Counted from the first letter of the stretch, positions 1-6,585 are shown. The stretch is 36,787 nucleotides of DNA from an uncultured bacterium (GCA_905215775.1 CAJMRM010000026.1:1-36787), one strand, 5' to 3'. Notes: generated by a model not told the origin, from the letters alone. Numbers and translations are program-made.

Positions 1-21
1 AAACAAAAAAAGAAAGGAAGT

Positions 22-46
22 ATGTTGTTTTTGCTTCTAACAACAT
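22..46. promoter_or_regulatory. 8-bp inverted repeat in the leader of the Nramp-like gene
   Basis: ATGTTGTT (22-29) and AACAACAT (39-46) are perfect inverted repeats separated by 9 bp, just upstream of the ribosome site (AAGGG near 53) of the first gene. It could be an operator or a small RNA hairpin. The promoter probably lies outside the window, so the role cannot be decided. Confidence 0.35.
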
Positions 47-61
47 CATACAAGGGAAATT

Positions 62-1372
62 ATGGGTGAAAATGCAAAACTTACAGAGGTACAGGAAATT
101 GAGCGCTTGAACAATGAACCGGTTTTAAAGCGCTGGCGCGGCTTTGCCAAATACACTGGCCCTGCGTTTATGGAAGCGGTAACGACTCTGGGAGCCGGCT
201 CATTTGCTTCTGTTGCTGCAATGGGTGCGGCGTACGGATATAAAATGCTGTGGATACCATTTTACTCATATCTGCTTGGAATGTTCATGCTTACCCTGGG
301 TACAAAATTTGCCGTTCACAGTAAGCTTGACGTTATCACGGCACAAAATAAATACCAGAATAGGCTGGTAGGTTCAGTGGTTACGGGATTAATCGCTTGT
401 TATTTTGGATATGTAACCTTTACATTTGGACAATACGCACTGGGAACGGATGCCTTAGAAAATATGTTTGCTTTGGTAAATATAAATTTTCCAAGATCTG
501 TAAACTGGATTATAATTTTTGCACTTTCTTTCCCCTTTGCCTGGATGTATGGAAAAAATGATAAGGCAGTACGGTTTGTCGAAAACTTTTGTAAGGTTCT
601 TATCGTTGTAATGCTGATCGTATTCGTGGCCGTTATATTTGCGACTGGAGTTGATTGGGGAGCATTAATCAGAGGATTGCTTATTCCTACACTTCCCAGC
701 GGTATGGAAGGCATCTCAACCGGTATAGCGGCACTAATTTCAGTTGTTGCAGTCGGTGACTGGGTCCAGTACCATTATGCTATGAAACAGCGTAATTTTA
801 CACCTGTACATGAGAAACTTGCTCATTTTGATCTTGTTGTGGGAGGTCTTATTCCTGTAACCCTGGTACTTACATTTGTGGGGGTTGCTTTTGCAGTGAC
901 ATTCAGCGGCGGATCCTTCCCGGATGATACGTATGCTCTGGCAAATGCTCTGGTTGGCGCGATCCCCAGTCTTGGAATCCAGATCGGGTTCTATATTGGA
1001 ATTCTCGCGATTACTGTGTCGACTATGATAGGAATGAGCACAATAGCAGCCCAGTCCCTTTGCCGTGCTTTCGGGAAACCGTTAGATCCTCATTCAAAAC
1101 TCTGGAAATTTGGCCTTATAAGCACGCAGATCGGTTTTCTGGGAGCCTATATTGGAAAACCCATGTGGGCTGTTATACTTGTCGCGGGGCTTCAGTCCTG
1201 CTTCTCATGGGTGAGCGGTTCCTCTTGGTTCCTTCTCGCCAATGACCGCAAATTTATGGGCAAGCATGTTGTAAAAAATTATCTTTTCAATTTAGGTGTT
1301 TTGATCAGTGTGGTAGTATTAAATCTTACGTTTGTTACTTTTGTTTTAACTGAGTTAGGAGTGTGGGCATAA
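62..1372 (+). CDS. Nramp (SLC11)-like membrane transporter without canonical metal-site motifs
   Basis: A 436-residue polytopic membrane protein with about 11 hydrophobic segments. The N-terminal part follows the Nramp pattern: a GPAF segment, a first TM helix, then an AxYGYKMLW stretch matching the usual FGYxLLW. In Nramp metal transporters TM1 carries DPGN and TM6 carries MPH, the residues that bind Mn/Fe. Here the TM1 position reads GAGS and the TM6 position reads GDW (in AVGDWVQYHYA). The fold is therefore probably Nramp/LeuT-like, but the substrate is unlikely to be an ordinary transition metal. It may be an Nramp-related transporter of Mg2+ or of an organic solute. The ATG follows AAGGG, and the stop shares a base with the next ATG (TAATG), so it is translationally coupled to the small membrane protein and the hydrolase-like gene downstream. 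Family is fairly likely; substrate unknown. Confidence 0.7.
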   Translation: MGENAKLTEVQEIERLNNEPVLKRWRGFAKYTGPAFMEAVTTLGAGSFASVAAMGAAYGYKMLWIPFYSYLLGMFMLTLGTKFAVHSKLDVITAQNKYQNRLVGSVVTGLIACYFGYVTFTFGQYALGTDALENMFALVNINFPRSVNWIIIFALSFPFAWMYGKNDKAVRFVENFCKVLIVVMLIVFVAVIFATGVDWGALIRGLLIPTLPSGMEGISTGIAALISVVAVGDWVQYHYAMKQRNFTPVHEKLAHFDLVVGGLIPVTLVLTFVGVAFAVTFSGGSFPDDTYALANALVGAIPSLGIQIGFYIGILAITVSTMIGMSTIAAQSLCRAFGKPLDPHSKLWKFGLISTQIGFLGAYIGKPMWAVILVAGLQSCFSWVSGSSWFLLANDRKFMGKHVVKNYLFNLGVLISVVVLNLTFVTFVLTELGVWA

Positions 1373-1620
1373 TGACAAAAAAGATGTCGAAATTTTTAGA
1401 ATCTAAAATAGGGCCGCTTCGTGTGCGTTCAGCTTTAACGCTGCTTCTTTGTGTAGTAAATTTTGCTTTAGCATATGGAATATGCCTCTATTATCTGATG
1501 GACGGCGGTCCAGTCCTTTTAATGATCAGCCTGTTTGCAACCGTGGCATTGGTTTTGATTTTAGCGTTCCCAAATCTGGAGGTGCAGGATGATGAAAAAG
1601 CAACCGATCTTGTTGACTGA
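1372..1620 (+). CDS. small two-TM membrane protein
   Basis: 82 residues starting at the ATG that overlaps the transporter stop (TAATG), with GGAG about 10 bases upstream. An in-frame GTG at 1363 is possible but less well placed. After a basic N-terminus there are two hydrophobic helices (about residues 17-40 and 45-66) and a short acidic tail. I do not recognise a family. Tight coupling between the transporter and the hydrolase-like gene suggests an accessory subunit or partner of the transporter; that is inference from position only. Confidence 0.65.
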   Translation: MTKKMSKFLESKIGPLRVRSALTLLLCVVNFALAYGICLYYLMDGGPVLLMISLFATVALVLILAFPNLEVQDDEKATDLVD

Positions 1621-2305
1621 AACACATCATGGAGGAATACTTGTTTCCTTTTATAAGGTAATTATGGATTTTTGTGGTAAAGACAAGGGATATAATCTGT
1701 TTATGACGGCATCCAGGGCTTATGGAGAAAGAAGAGGTCGCAGAATGGCATTGAGGGCAGTCAGAGACGGAAATCCGCTGGATGTTACCTCCTATTTTGC
1801 CTATGGTGAACTTCTTTGCACAGACAAGGGACTGACCGATGAGGGGGCGTATGAGGCCTGCGACGGTACTGTTCATGAATGCCAGAGAGATTGCCTGTGG
1901 GCGCGAGAATTCAGAGCTATGAATTGTCTTCAGTGCGGGATAGACTACTGTAAGGAAATTGATGGCTCTGTCGTTAGGGGATTTAATCCGACAATGGGAT
2001 TTGAGCGTATGCAGAACATGCATTTAAACTCTTCCTGTGAATTTTATTTTCATAGTCCCGAGGTAAAAAGTGATTTTATGACCACCTTTGCTTCAAGACT
2101 TAAGCCAGGACAGAGTGTAAAGAGAGAAATGGCATATCACTGTGCCGATGTTTACAATATGTTCTGCCATATTGTTTCGCAGGCTCTTCCTGAAGATTAC
2201 ACGGATCTCATAAATAAAGTCAGAGATTTGTTAAAAGAGCGTTATGGTGAAGAGTTTCTGCCGGTTTTGGATTCATACAGTGATACAGACTTTGAAAAGA
2301 TATAA
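1589..2305 (+). CDS. probable L-2-amino-thiazoline-4-carboxylate hydrolase-family protein
   Basis: 238 residues, cytoplasmic, with no signal or TM segment. It resembles the ATC hydrolase-like family: an N-terminal helical region with YGERRGRR, a Cys-containing middle (CDGTVHECQRDC), then a signature of the form CxxCGIDYCKEIDGSVVRGFNP (residues about 114-135), followed by a segment rich in Cys and aromatics. The founding member opens the thiazoline ring of ATC on the way to L-cysteine in Pseudomonas. Most homologues in anaerobes are uncharacterised, so the substrate is open. The start overlaps the preceding gene by 32 bases and has GGAGG upstream. It is the last gene of a three-gene unit with the Nramp-like transporter, suggesting import followed by hydrolysis of one compound. 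Confidence 0.6.
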   Translation: MMKKQPILLTETHHGGILVSFYKVIMDFCGKDKGYNLFMTASRAYGERRGRRMALRAVRDGNPLDVTSYFAYGELLCTDKGLTDEGAYEACDGTVHECQRDCLWAREFRAMNCLQCGIDYCKEIDGSVVRGFNPTMGFERMQNMHLNSSCEFYFHSPEVKSDFMTTFASRLKPGQSVKREMAYHCADVYNMFCHIVSQALPEDYTDLINKVRDLLKERYGEEFLPVLDSYSDTDFEKI

Positions 2306-2328
2306 GATCATTTACGTATCCTTATAAT

Positions 2329-2370
2329 AAAAGGTTCCTATGCCTTTTGAAGGATGGATAGGAGCCTTTT
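2329..2370 (+). terminator. intrinsic terminator of the left-end module
   Basis: Arms at 2329-2341 and 2358-2370 pair over 13 bp with one G-U, ending in TTTT. It closes the transporter/hydrolase unit about 20 bases after its stop. Confidence 0.75.
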
Positions 2371-2389
2371 AAGATTATGTTGTATTTAC

Positions 2390-2641
2390 AAGGTTGCAGC
2401 AGAGCAGAAAGCCCGCACCACCTACGACAATATCCTGCGCCTGGTAAAGGAGCCGGATGTGTGCGATCCCATCCGCTTCCTCCGGGAACGGGAGATCGTC
2501 CATTTCCAGCGGTTCGGTGAAGCCCTGCGCGGTCTCCAGGACCGGCTGGACAGCCGGAACTTTTATGCCTTCAACCCCAGCTTTGACCGAACGGCAGTCC
2601 CCCAGGGACCGGGCGGATGCATGAGACAAGGAAATGCATGA
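2390..2641 (+). pseudogene. cotJC: 3' remnant of cotJC (spore-coat manganese catalase family)
   Basis: About 83 codons, beginning abruptly with KVAAEQKARTTYDNI and continuing through DPIRFLREREIVHFQRFGEAL, which is the conserved C-terminal part of CotJC-type manganese catalases. The N-terminal roughly 120 residues, which carry part of the dimanganese site, are missing. The upstream sequence changes to AT-rich DNA containing a terminator within 20 bases. An ATG at 2354 keeps the frame open, but it lies inside the terminator hairpin and has no ribosome site. This is best read as a gene remnant cut by insertion or rearrangement of the 1-2390 module. CotJC is a spore-coat enzyme in sporulating Firmicutes. 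Confidence 0.8.
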
Positions 2642-2704
2642 TGCGGAAAAGGTATGAAGCAGAAAATGCATGGAAGTGAAGCGCCTGGAATAAGGATCAG
2701 CAGA

Positions 2705-2752
2705 TAAAAAAGCCTGGCGGCTGCAGATCGGTGCAGCTGCCAGGCTCTTTCC
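2705..2752 (-). terminator. strong terminator, probably bidirectional
   Basis: Arms at 2711-2725 and 2732-2746 pair over 15 bp with one G-U. On the minus strand the stem is followed by six T (2710-2705), placing it just after the DUF1540 gene. On the plus strand it is followed by TCTTT and could also end transcription from the cotJC remnant. Confidence 0.8.
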
Positions 2753-2777
2753 ATATCCCGATGGCAGATCAGCCGCC

Positions 2778-2954
2778 TCAGGACATTTTATACTGGAAGG
2801 AATCACAGTCCGTACATTCCTTCTTGGTGGGGTTCTGCTCGTGGGTCCCCACATGGATCCGCTCCAGTGTGCAGTAATCCGCAGTTCCCGCGTGGTGTAC
2901 GCAGTTGTGGATGGAGCACTGGATGCATTCATTCTTTTCCTGGTTCATGGTCAT
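2778..2954 (-). CDS. DUF1540 domain small Cys-rich protein
   Basis: 58 residues with six Cys in the DUF1540 pattern: CxxC at 10-13, C18, C28 in YCTLERIHVG, and CTDC (47-50) followed by DSF near the end. Such proteins are common in clostridia, sometimes in two copies, and are thought to bind a metal; the function is unknown. The ATG at 2954 has AAAGG six bases upstream; an in-frame ATG at 2948 is the alternative. A strong terminator follows the stop. It lies downstream of the M42 peptidase on the same strand but across 76 bases, so it may be transcribed separately. Confidence 0.8.
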   Translation of the reverse strand: MTMNQEKNECIQCSIHNCVHHAGTADYCTLERIHVGTHEQNPTKKECTDCDSFQYKMS

Positions 2955-3013
2955 TCACCACCTTTGTTTTCTGGGATGGTGTTAGTATGTCACGGACCAG
3001 GAAAATCATGTTG

Positions 3014-3054
3014 GAAGATATTGGAATCGTTTAAAAAGATTTAATAATATCTTC
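3014..3054 (-). terminator. possible weak terminator overlapping the end of the M42 gene
   Basis: GAAGATATT (3014-3022) and AATATCTTC (3046-3054) are perfect 9-bp inverted repeats with a 23-base loop, straddling the M42 stop. The long AT-rich loop and lack of a clear U-run make this weak. Confidence 0.3.
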
Positions 3055-4122
3055 ATTCATGGATTTTACGATCTCCACAGCCAGCTTTACGGTGGCCTCA
3101 AAATCATAGTAGGAGGTGATGCCGTGAACGGAGTGGATGTACCGCACCGGAACCCCGATGACGATGGACGGGATTCCGTCTAAGGAAGTATGGACGATGG
3201 CGCCGTTGTTGCCGCCGCCTTCGCGGACAGACGCCTGGGCCATAAGACCGCGCTTTTCAGCCAGATCCAGGGCGTAGCGCTGGTATCTGGGAGTACAGAT
3301 GATGGACTTGTCCATGAAACGCAGCATGGGTCCCTTTTTGAAGGCCGTCTGAACTGCGTAGGGCTCGGTAAACGTATCGTCCGCCGGACAGCCCTCAAAG
3401 CAGATGGCGATCTGGGGCTTTATGTGGTTTACGGCCACCTTCATGCCGCGTTCCCCCACCTCCTCCTGGGAGGAAAGGACGCCCACCACGTCCACGTCCA
3501 GCTGTTCGTCCTTTAACCGGCGCAGGGTCTCGATAAGAGCGGCGCAGCCGATTCGGCAGTCAAAGGCCTTGCCGAACATCAGGTCGTGCTCCTCATCGTA
3601 TTCCAGGGCAACATCCGGGACCACCGGCTCGCCGATGCGGATCTTAAAGTTTTCAGCGGCATCCGCTGCGCTCACTGCGCCGATGTCGATGGAGAGAGAG
3701 GAGATATCGGCCGCTCCGGCGGACGCTTTTTCCGATGCCGACATAAAGTGCACCGGCTTTGCAGCGATGACGCCGGGGATGTACCGTCCCTCAGAGTTAC
3801 GCACAAGCACCTTGGAGGAGGCCAGGGAGCCCACGTTCCAGCCGCCTAAGGCAACGAAACGGAGGGTTCCGTTGGGACGGATAGAGTGGACCATAAAGCC
3901 CACCTCGTCGCTGTGGGCGTCCAGCATGAACACCGGCTTATTGCCGGAATTGGCGGTGCGGTACATATAGAAGTTGCGCAGGCAGTCCTCTTCGGTGGTA
4001 TAGCCCCCGCCAATATGCTTTGCCGCTGCCTGGACAGCCTCGTCCTCAAAGCCGGAAGCGCCTCTGGCGTTGGAAAGGTCGGCGATCATCTGGAGTGTTT
4101 CCTGATTTACTTTGATTCCCAT
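3031..4122 (-). CDS. M42 family metallo-aminopeptidase
   Basis: 363 residues, the usual length for M42 peptidases (glutamyl aminopeptidase/tetrahedral aminopeptidase/FrvX type), which form dodecameric di-zinc enzymes that trim peptides in the cytoplasm. The metal ligands are visible: His70 in DAHSDEVG, Asp188 in AFDCRIG, the Glu pair 220-221 in SQEEVGERG (base and ligand), Glu243 in CFEGCPADD and His330 in VRYIHS. The start follows a GGGGG-type ribosome site. It lies 33 bases after rubredoxin on the same strand and is probably cotranscribed with it. The exact peptide substrate cannot be told. Confidence 0.9.
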   Translation of the reverse strand: MGIKVNQETLQMIADLSNARGASGFEDEAVQAAAKHIGGGYTTEEDCLRNFYMYRTANSGNKPVFMLDAHSDEVGFMVHSIRPNGTLRFVALGGWNVGSLASSKVLVRNSEGRYIPGVIAAKPVHFMSASEKASAGAADISSLSIDIGAVSAADAAENFKIRIGEPVVPDVALEYDEEHDLMFGKAFDCRIGCAALIETLRRLKDEQLDVDVVGVLSSQEEVGERGMKVAVNHIKPQIAICFEGCPADDTFTEPYAVQTAFKKGPMLRFMDKSIICTPRYQRYALDLAEKRGLMAQASVREGGGNNGAIVHTSLDGIPSIVIGVPVRYIHSVHGITSYYDFEATVKLAVEIVKSMNEDIIKSF

Positions 4123-4155
4123 AAGAATTCCCCCTTTATTTTTTTGATGGAGCCA

Positions 4156-4314
4156 TTAGGCTTCCTTGAACTGATCCTTGCCGACGGAGCATAACGGGCA
4201 TACCCAGTCTTCGGGAACGTCTTCCCATTTGGTGCCGGGAGCGATGCCGTTATCCGGATCGCCGGCTGCCTCGTCGTAAACATAACCGCATACTTCGCAT
4301 TCATATTTCTTCAT
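4156..4314 (-). CDS. rubredoxin
   Basis: 52 residues with the two rubredoxin knuckles that bind one iron: YECEVCGYVYD (Cys6 and Cys9) and WVCPLCSVGKDQF (Cys39 and Cys42), plus the conserved GTKWEDVPEDW segment between them. It is a small cytoplasmic one-electron carrier. AGGAGG precedes the ATG. It lies 63 bases downstream of fprA, whose flavodiiron product is usually reduced by rubredoxin, so the two probably form an O2- or NO-reducing chain with an NAD(P)H:rubredoxin reductase encoded elsewhere. Confidence 0.95.
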   Translation of the reverse strand: MKKYECEVCGYVYDEAAGDPDNGIAPGTKWEDVPEDWVCPLCSVGKDQFKEA

Positions 4315-4377
4315 AGTCAGTTCCTCCTGTGGATAAAATATAGTGGTTTATTGTTGTATAACCATTTCCAGGGAAAA

Positions 4378-5580
4378 TTATGCAAGAGACTGGAAAATGG
4401 ATTCAACCAGAGCGTCCAGACAGTCTCCCTGGCAGTTCTTTAAGGAAGACCGGATGGTCAGGCTGTCCTCCAGAACCTTCATGTTCTTTAAGGATGCGAA
4501 GGCATCTGTCATGTGCTTGACAGATACCGGAGCCCAGGAGCCGTTTTCTAAGAAGGCCACGGTCCGGTTCTGGAGGTTGTGGGCGGAAATCTGGTGCAGC
4601 AGGGTCTCCATGCTGCAGAAGATCCCGTTGTTGTAGGTAATGGATGCAAATACCAGGGCCGAGCAGCGGAAGGCATCGGCCAGGATATAGGACGGATGGG
4701 TTTTGGACACGTCATAGACGGCAATGTTCCGGAGGCCCCGCTCGGCCAGCTTGGCTGCGATGGCATCGGCCGCCTGGCCGGTGTGGCCGTATACGGAGGC
4801 ATAGGCGATGAGCACGGTCTTTTCCTCCGGTTCATAGGAGCTCCAGCGGGAATATTTTTCCAGGAGCCAGTCCAGATCCTTTCTCCAGACCAGGCTGTGG
4901 AGCGGGCAGATCATGGAGATTTCCAGACCGGAGGCCTTCTTTAATAAAGCCTGGACCTGGGGGCCGTATTTCCCGACGATGTTGCAGTAGTATCTTCTGG
5001 CCTCGGGAAGCCACTGGTTCTTGTAATCCGTTTCATCGGCGAAGATATTTCCGTCGATGGCGCCGAAGGAGCCGAAGGCATCTGCGGAGAACAGGATCTT
5101 TTCCGTTGTCTCATAGGTGACCATGACCTCGGGCCAGTGGACCATGGGAGCCATAACGAAGGTTAAGGTATGGGAACCCAGGGAAAGGGTATCGCCCTCT
5201 TTTACAGGCGCCGCATACCGGTCCACGTCAAATTCAAAAAACTGCTTCATCATATTTGCTGCCTTGGCGGTGCAGACGATCTTTACCTGCGGATACCGGC
5301 AGAGGATATCGGCGATGGAGGCGCAGTGGTCGGGCTCCATATGGTTGATGATCAGGTAATCCAGCGGACGGCCGTTCAGAACAGAGGCCACGTTTTCCAG
5401 AAGCTGGTGTGTAAATGCCTGGTCGATGGTGTCAAACAGGGCCGTTTTTTCATCTAAAAGCAGGTAGGAGTTGTAGGAAACTCCCCGGGGAACGGGATAA
5501 ACATTTTCAAACAGGGCGATCCGCCTGTCGTTGGCGCCGACCCAGTAAAGAGAGTCGGTGAGTTTTCTGCTGCTGTTCAT
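4378..5580 (-). CDS. fprA: FprA-type flavodiiron protein (O2/NO reductase)
   Basis: 400 residues. The N-terminal metallo-beta-lactamase-like domain (about 1-245) carries the di-iron ligand motif HMEPDH (80-85). The C-terminal flavodoxin domain (from about 253) begins TVLIAYASVYGHTGQ, an FMN phosphate loop. The enzyme reduces O2 to water, and/or NO to N2O, in anaerobes, with electrons from rubredoxin. I chose the ATG at 5580, which has AAGGAGG six bases upstream and the family N-terminus (residues NSSRKL to WVGAND). A longer open frame to 5649 has no such support. It is the first gene of the minus-strand group and is divergent from the feo operon, so oxygen and iron responses may share the intergenic region. 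Confidence 0.93.
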   Translation of the reverse strand: MNSSRKLTDSLYWVGANDRRIALFENVYPVPRGVSYNSYLLLDEKTALFDTIDQAFTHQLLENVASVLNGRPLDYLIINHMEPDHCASIADILCRYPQVKIVCTAKAANMMKQFFEFDVDRYAAPVKEGDTLSLGSHTLTFVMAPMVHWPEVMVTYETTEKILFSADAFGSFGAIDGNIFADETDYKNQWLPEARRYYCNIVGKYGPQVQALLKKASGLEISMICPLHSLVWRKDLDWLLEKYSRWSSYEPEEKTVLIAYASVYGHTGQAADAIAAKLAERGLRNIAVYDVSKTHPSYILADAFRCSALVFASITYNNGIFCSMETLLHQISAHNLQNRTVAFLENGSWAPVSVKHMTDAFASLKNMKVLEDSLTIRSSLKNCQGDCLDALVESIFQSLA

Positions 5581-5649
5581 GGAAAACCTCCTTAAACATT
5601 GTTTCGGATTCCGGTACGGTCTGGAAAGACCGGATGGACATTTACTCAT

Positions 5650-5678
5650 ATTTTAAATTGTATGGACACAGATTTCAA
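5650..5678 (-). promoter_or_regulatory. sigma-A promoter of fprA
   Basis: On the minus strand, TTGAAA (5678-5673), a 17-base spacer and TAAAAT (5655-5650). It reads toward fprA with a leader of about 60 bases. Confidence 0.65.
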
Positions 5679-5682
5679 GCGG

Positions 5683-5696
5683 TTTCGTGTACGAAA
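5683..5696. promoter_or_regulatory. palindrome upstream of the fprA promoter
   Basis: TTTCGT-GT-ACGAAA is a perfect 6-2-6 inverted repeat lying just upstream of the fprA -35 box and 18 bases upstream of the feo -35 box. The position suits an activator or shared regulator site. I do not recognise the consensus. Confidence 0.4.
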
Positions 5697-5714
5697 TAAA
5701 AAATGAAAAAAGGG

Positions 5715-5743
5715 TTGACTTTTTTGTTTGAGAGGGATATAAT
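5715..5743 (+). promoter_or_regulatory. sigma-A promoter of the feo operon
   Basis: TTGACT (5715-5720), a 17-base spacer and a perfect TATAAT (5738-5743), 50 bases upstream of the first feo gene. This is close to consensus, so the operon would be expected to need a repressor. Confidence 0.85.
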
Positions 5744-5745
5744 TC

Positions 5746-5772
5746 ATTTGAAATTGAGAATTGATTTCAAAT
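5746..5772. promoter_or_regulatory. candidate iron-repressor operator at the feo transcription start
   Basis: ATTTGAAAT (5746-5754) and ATTTCAAAT (5764-5772) form a perfect 9-bp inverted repeat with a 9-bp spacer. It starts 3 bases after the -10 box and covers the expected +1. The inner part TGAGAATTGATTTCA (5755-5769) also resembles a degenerate Fur 7-1-7 box. Placement over the start of an iron-uptake operon suggests repression by a Fur or DtxR-family regulator; which one is inference. Confidence 0.6.
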
Positions 5773-5792
5773 AAGAGAGACGAGGTGATCCG

Positions 5793-5969
5793 ATGGGTCT
5801 GGCAGATGGGATCGTACTGTTCCTGGTGGCGTGTGCGGCTGCTGCTGTGGTGAGATTCATGAGGAATCAGAAAAAAGCAGGGAAAACGGCCTGCGGCTGC
5901 GGAAGCTGTTCCGGCTGTTCCGGAGGCTGCGGCTGCTGCGGCGGAGAGAAGGCAAAGGAGGGAGTATAA
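5793..5969 (+). CDS. FeoB-associated Cys-rich membrane protein
   Basis: 58 residues: one N-terminal TM helix (about 3-21), a short basic linker, then a Gly/Cys-rich tail with eight Cys packed between residues 34 and 49 in CGC, CSGC and CGCC patterns, and a charged end. This matches the FeoB-associated Cys-rich family of Firmicutes, thought to help handle Fe2+ at the membrane with FeoB, although its role is not established. The start follows GAGGTGA. The stop overlaps the next ATG (TAATG), coupling it to the first feoA. It leads the operon. Confidence 0.85.
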   Translation: MGLADGIVLFLVACAAAAVVRFMRNQKKAGKTACGCGSCSGCSGGCGCCGGEKAKEGV

Positions 5970-6178
5970 TGCCGATCACCCTTTTGCGTCCGGGAGAGAC
6001 CGGAGTGGTAAAGCGGATCAGCGGAGCGGCCGATACGAAACGGTTTCTTGCAAGCCTGGGGTTTGTGGACGGCAGCCAGGTCCGGGTCGTTTCCGAACTC
6101 TGCGGAAATATGATCCTCCATATTATGGATTCCAGAGTGGCAGTCAATAAAGAAATGGCAAAGCATATCATAGTATAA
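5969..6178 (+). CDS. feoA: FeoA domain protein (first copy)
   Basis: 69 residues with the FeoA SH3-like fold pattern: an N-terminal LLRPGETGVVKRISG strand, then FLASLGFVDGSQVRVVSEL and a C-terminal strand with AVNKEMAKHIIV. FeoA is a small cytoplasmic partner that modulates FeoB. The start chosen is the ATG that overlaps the stop of the Cys-rich protein, with AAAGGAGG a few bases before it; the longer open frame from 5831 runs through the previous gene. It is followed by a 162-base hairpin-rich gap before the second feoA. Confidence 0.88.
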   Translation: MPITLLRPGETGVVKRISGAADTKRFLASLGFVDGSQVRVVSELCGNMILHIMDSRVAVNKEMAKHIIV

Positions 6179-6185
6179 ATGCGCG

Positions 6186-6214
6186 GAGCCGCGGGGCCTT
6201 AAAAGCCTCCGGCT
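6186..6214 (+). other. GC-rich hairpin after the first feoA
   Basis: GGAGCC (6186-6191) pairs with GGCTCC near 6210-6215, with a second inner stem around the loop CTTAAAA. It lacks a clear U-run, so it is more likely an mRNA processing or stabilising element, or part of a repeat, than a full terminator. Confidence 0.4.
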
Positions 6215-6224
6215 CCATTCAAAA

Positions 6225-6269
6225 GCCCACGGGTTAGCCGTGGGTAACTAAAAAACAATGAGTTAGTTA
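6225..6269 (+). repeat. paired hairpins between the two feoA genes, IS200/IS605-end-like
   Basis: CCCACGG (6226-6232) and CCGTGGG (6238-6244) form a 7-bp hairpin with a GTTAG loop. Next to it TAACTAA (6245-6251) pairs with TTAGTTA (6263-6269). The first hairpin resembles those at ends of IS200/IS605-type elements, but no transposase or tnpB is present. It may be a remnant or a dispersed palindrome. Confidence 0.4.
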
Positions 6270-6340
6270 CGAATAACCAAAAGAGACAGACCGGAACCTG
6301 TGAGGGGGACGGAAAAACAAGAAAGAGAAGGGAGAAGACT

Positions 6341-6574
6341 ATGACATTACGGGAGGTTCCGGTGAAAACAACGGTTTCAGTGGTAAAGGTCCGCGGAGAG
6401 GGGGCATTCCGCCGGAGGATCATGGACATGGGGATCACCAAAGGAAGTGAGATCTATGTCCGGAAGGTGGCGCCCCTGGGAGACCCGGTGGAGATCACAG
6501 TCCGGGGATATGAGCTTTCCTTAAGGAAGGCCGATGCAGACAGCATCGATGTGGCAGTAAACGAGGGCATTTAA
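6341..6574 (+). CDS. feoA: FeoA domain protein (second copy)
   Basis: 77 residues. FeoA pattern: a basic N-terminal strand, GEGAFRRRIMDMGITKGSEIYVRKVAPLGDPVEITVRGYELSLRK spread over residues about 19-62 (the region with the conserved DMGI and GDPxExxxRGYxLxLRK signature), and an acidic C-terminus. This copy fits the canonical FeoA signature better than the upstream one. GGGAG precedes the ATG. It is 11 bases upstream of feoB with a shared AAGGAGG, so the two are cotranslated. It probably acts with FeoB at the membrane. Confidence 0.92.
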   Translation: MTLREVPVKTTVSVVKVRGEGAFRRRIMDMGITKGSEIYVRKVAPLGDPVEITVRGYELSLRKADADSIDVAVNEGI

Positions 6575-6585
6575 GGAGGAGAACG

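Noticed and set aside
2354..2641. Functional 95-residue protein starting at ATG 2354
   Set aside because: The ATG is within the terminator stem, there is no ribosome site, and the first 12 codons do not resemble CotJC; it is a remnant.
5580..5649. N-terminal extension of FprA
   Set aside because: The extra codons overlap the leader, and ATG 5580 has a perfect AAGGAGG at good distance.
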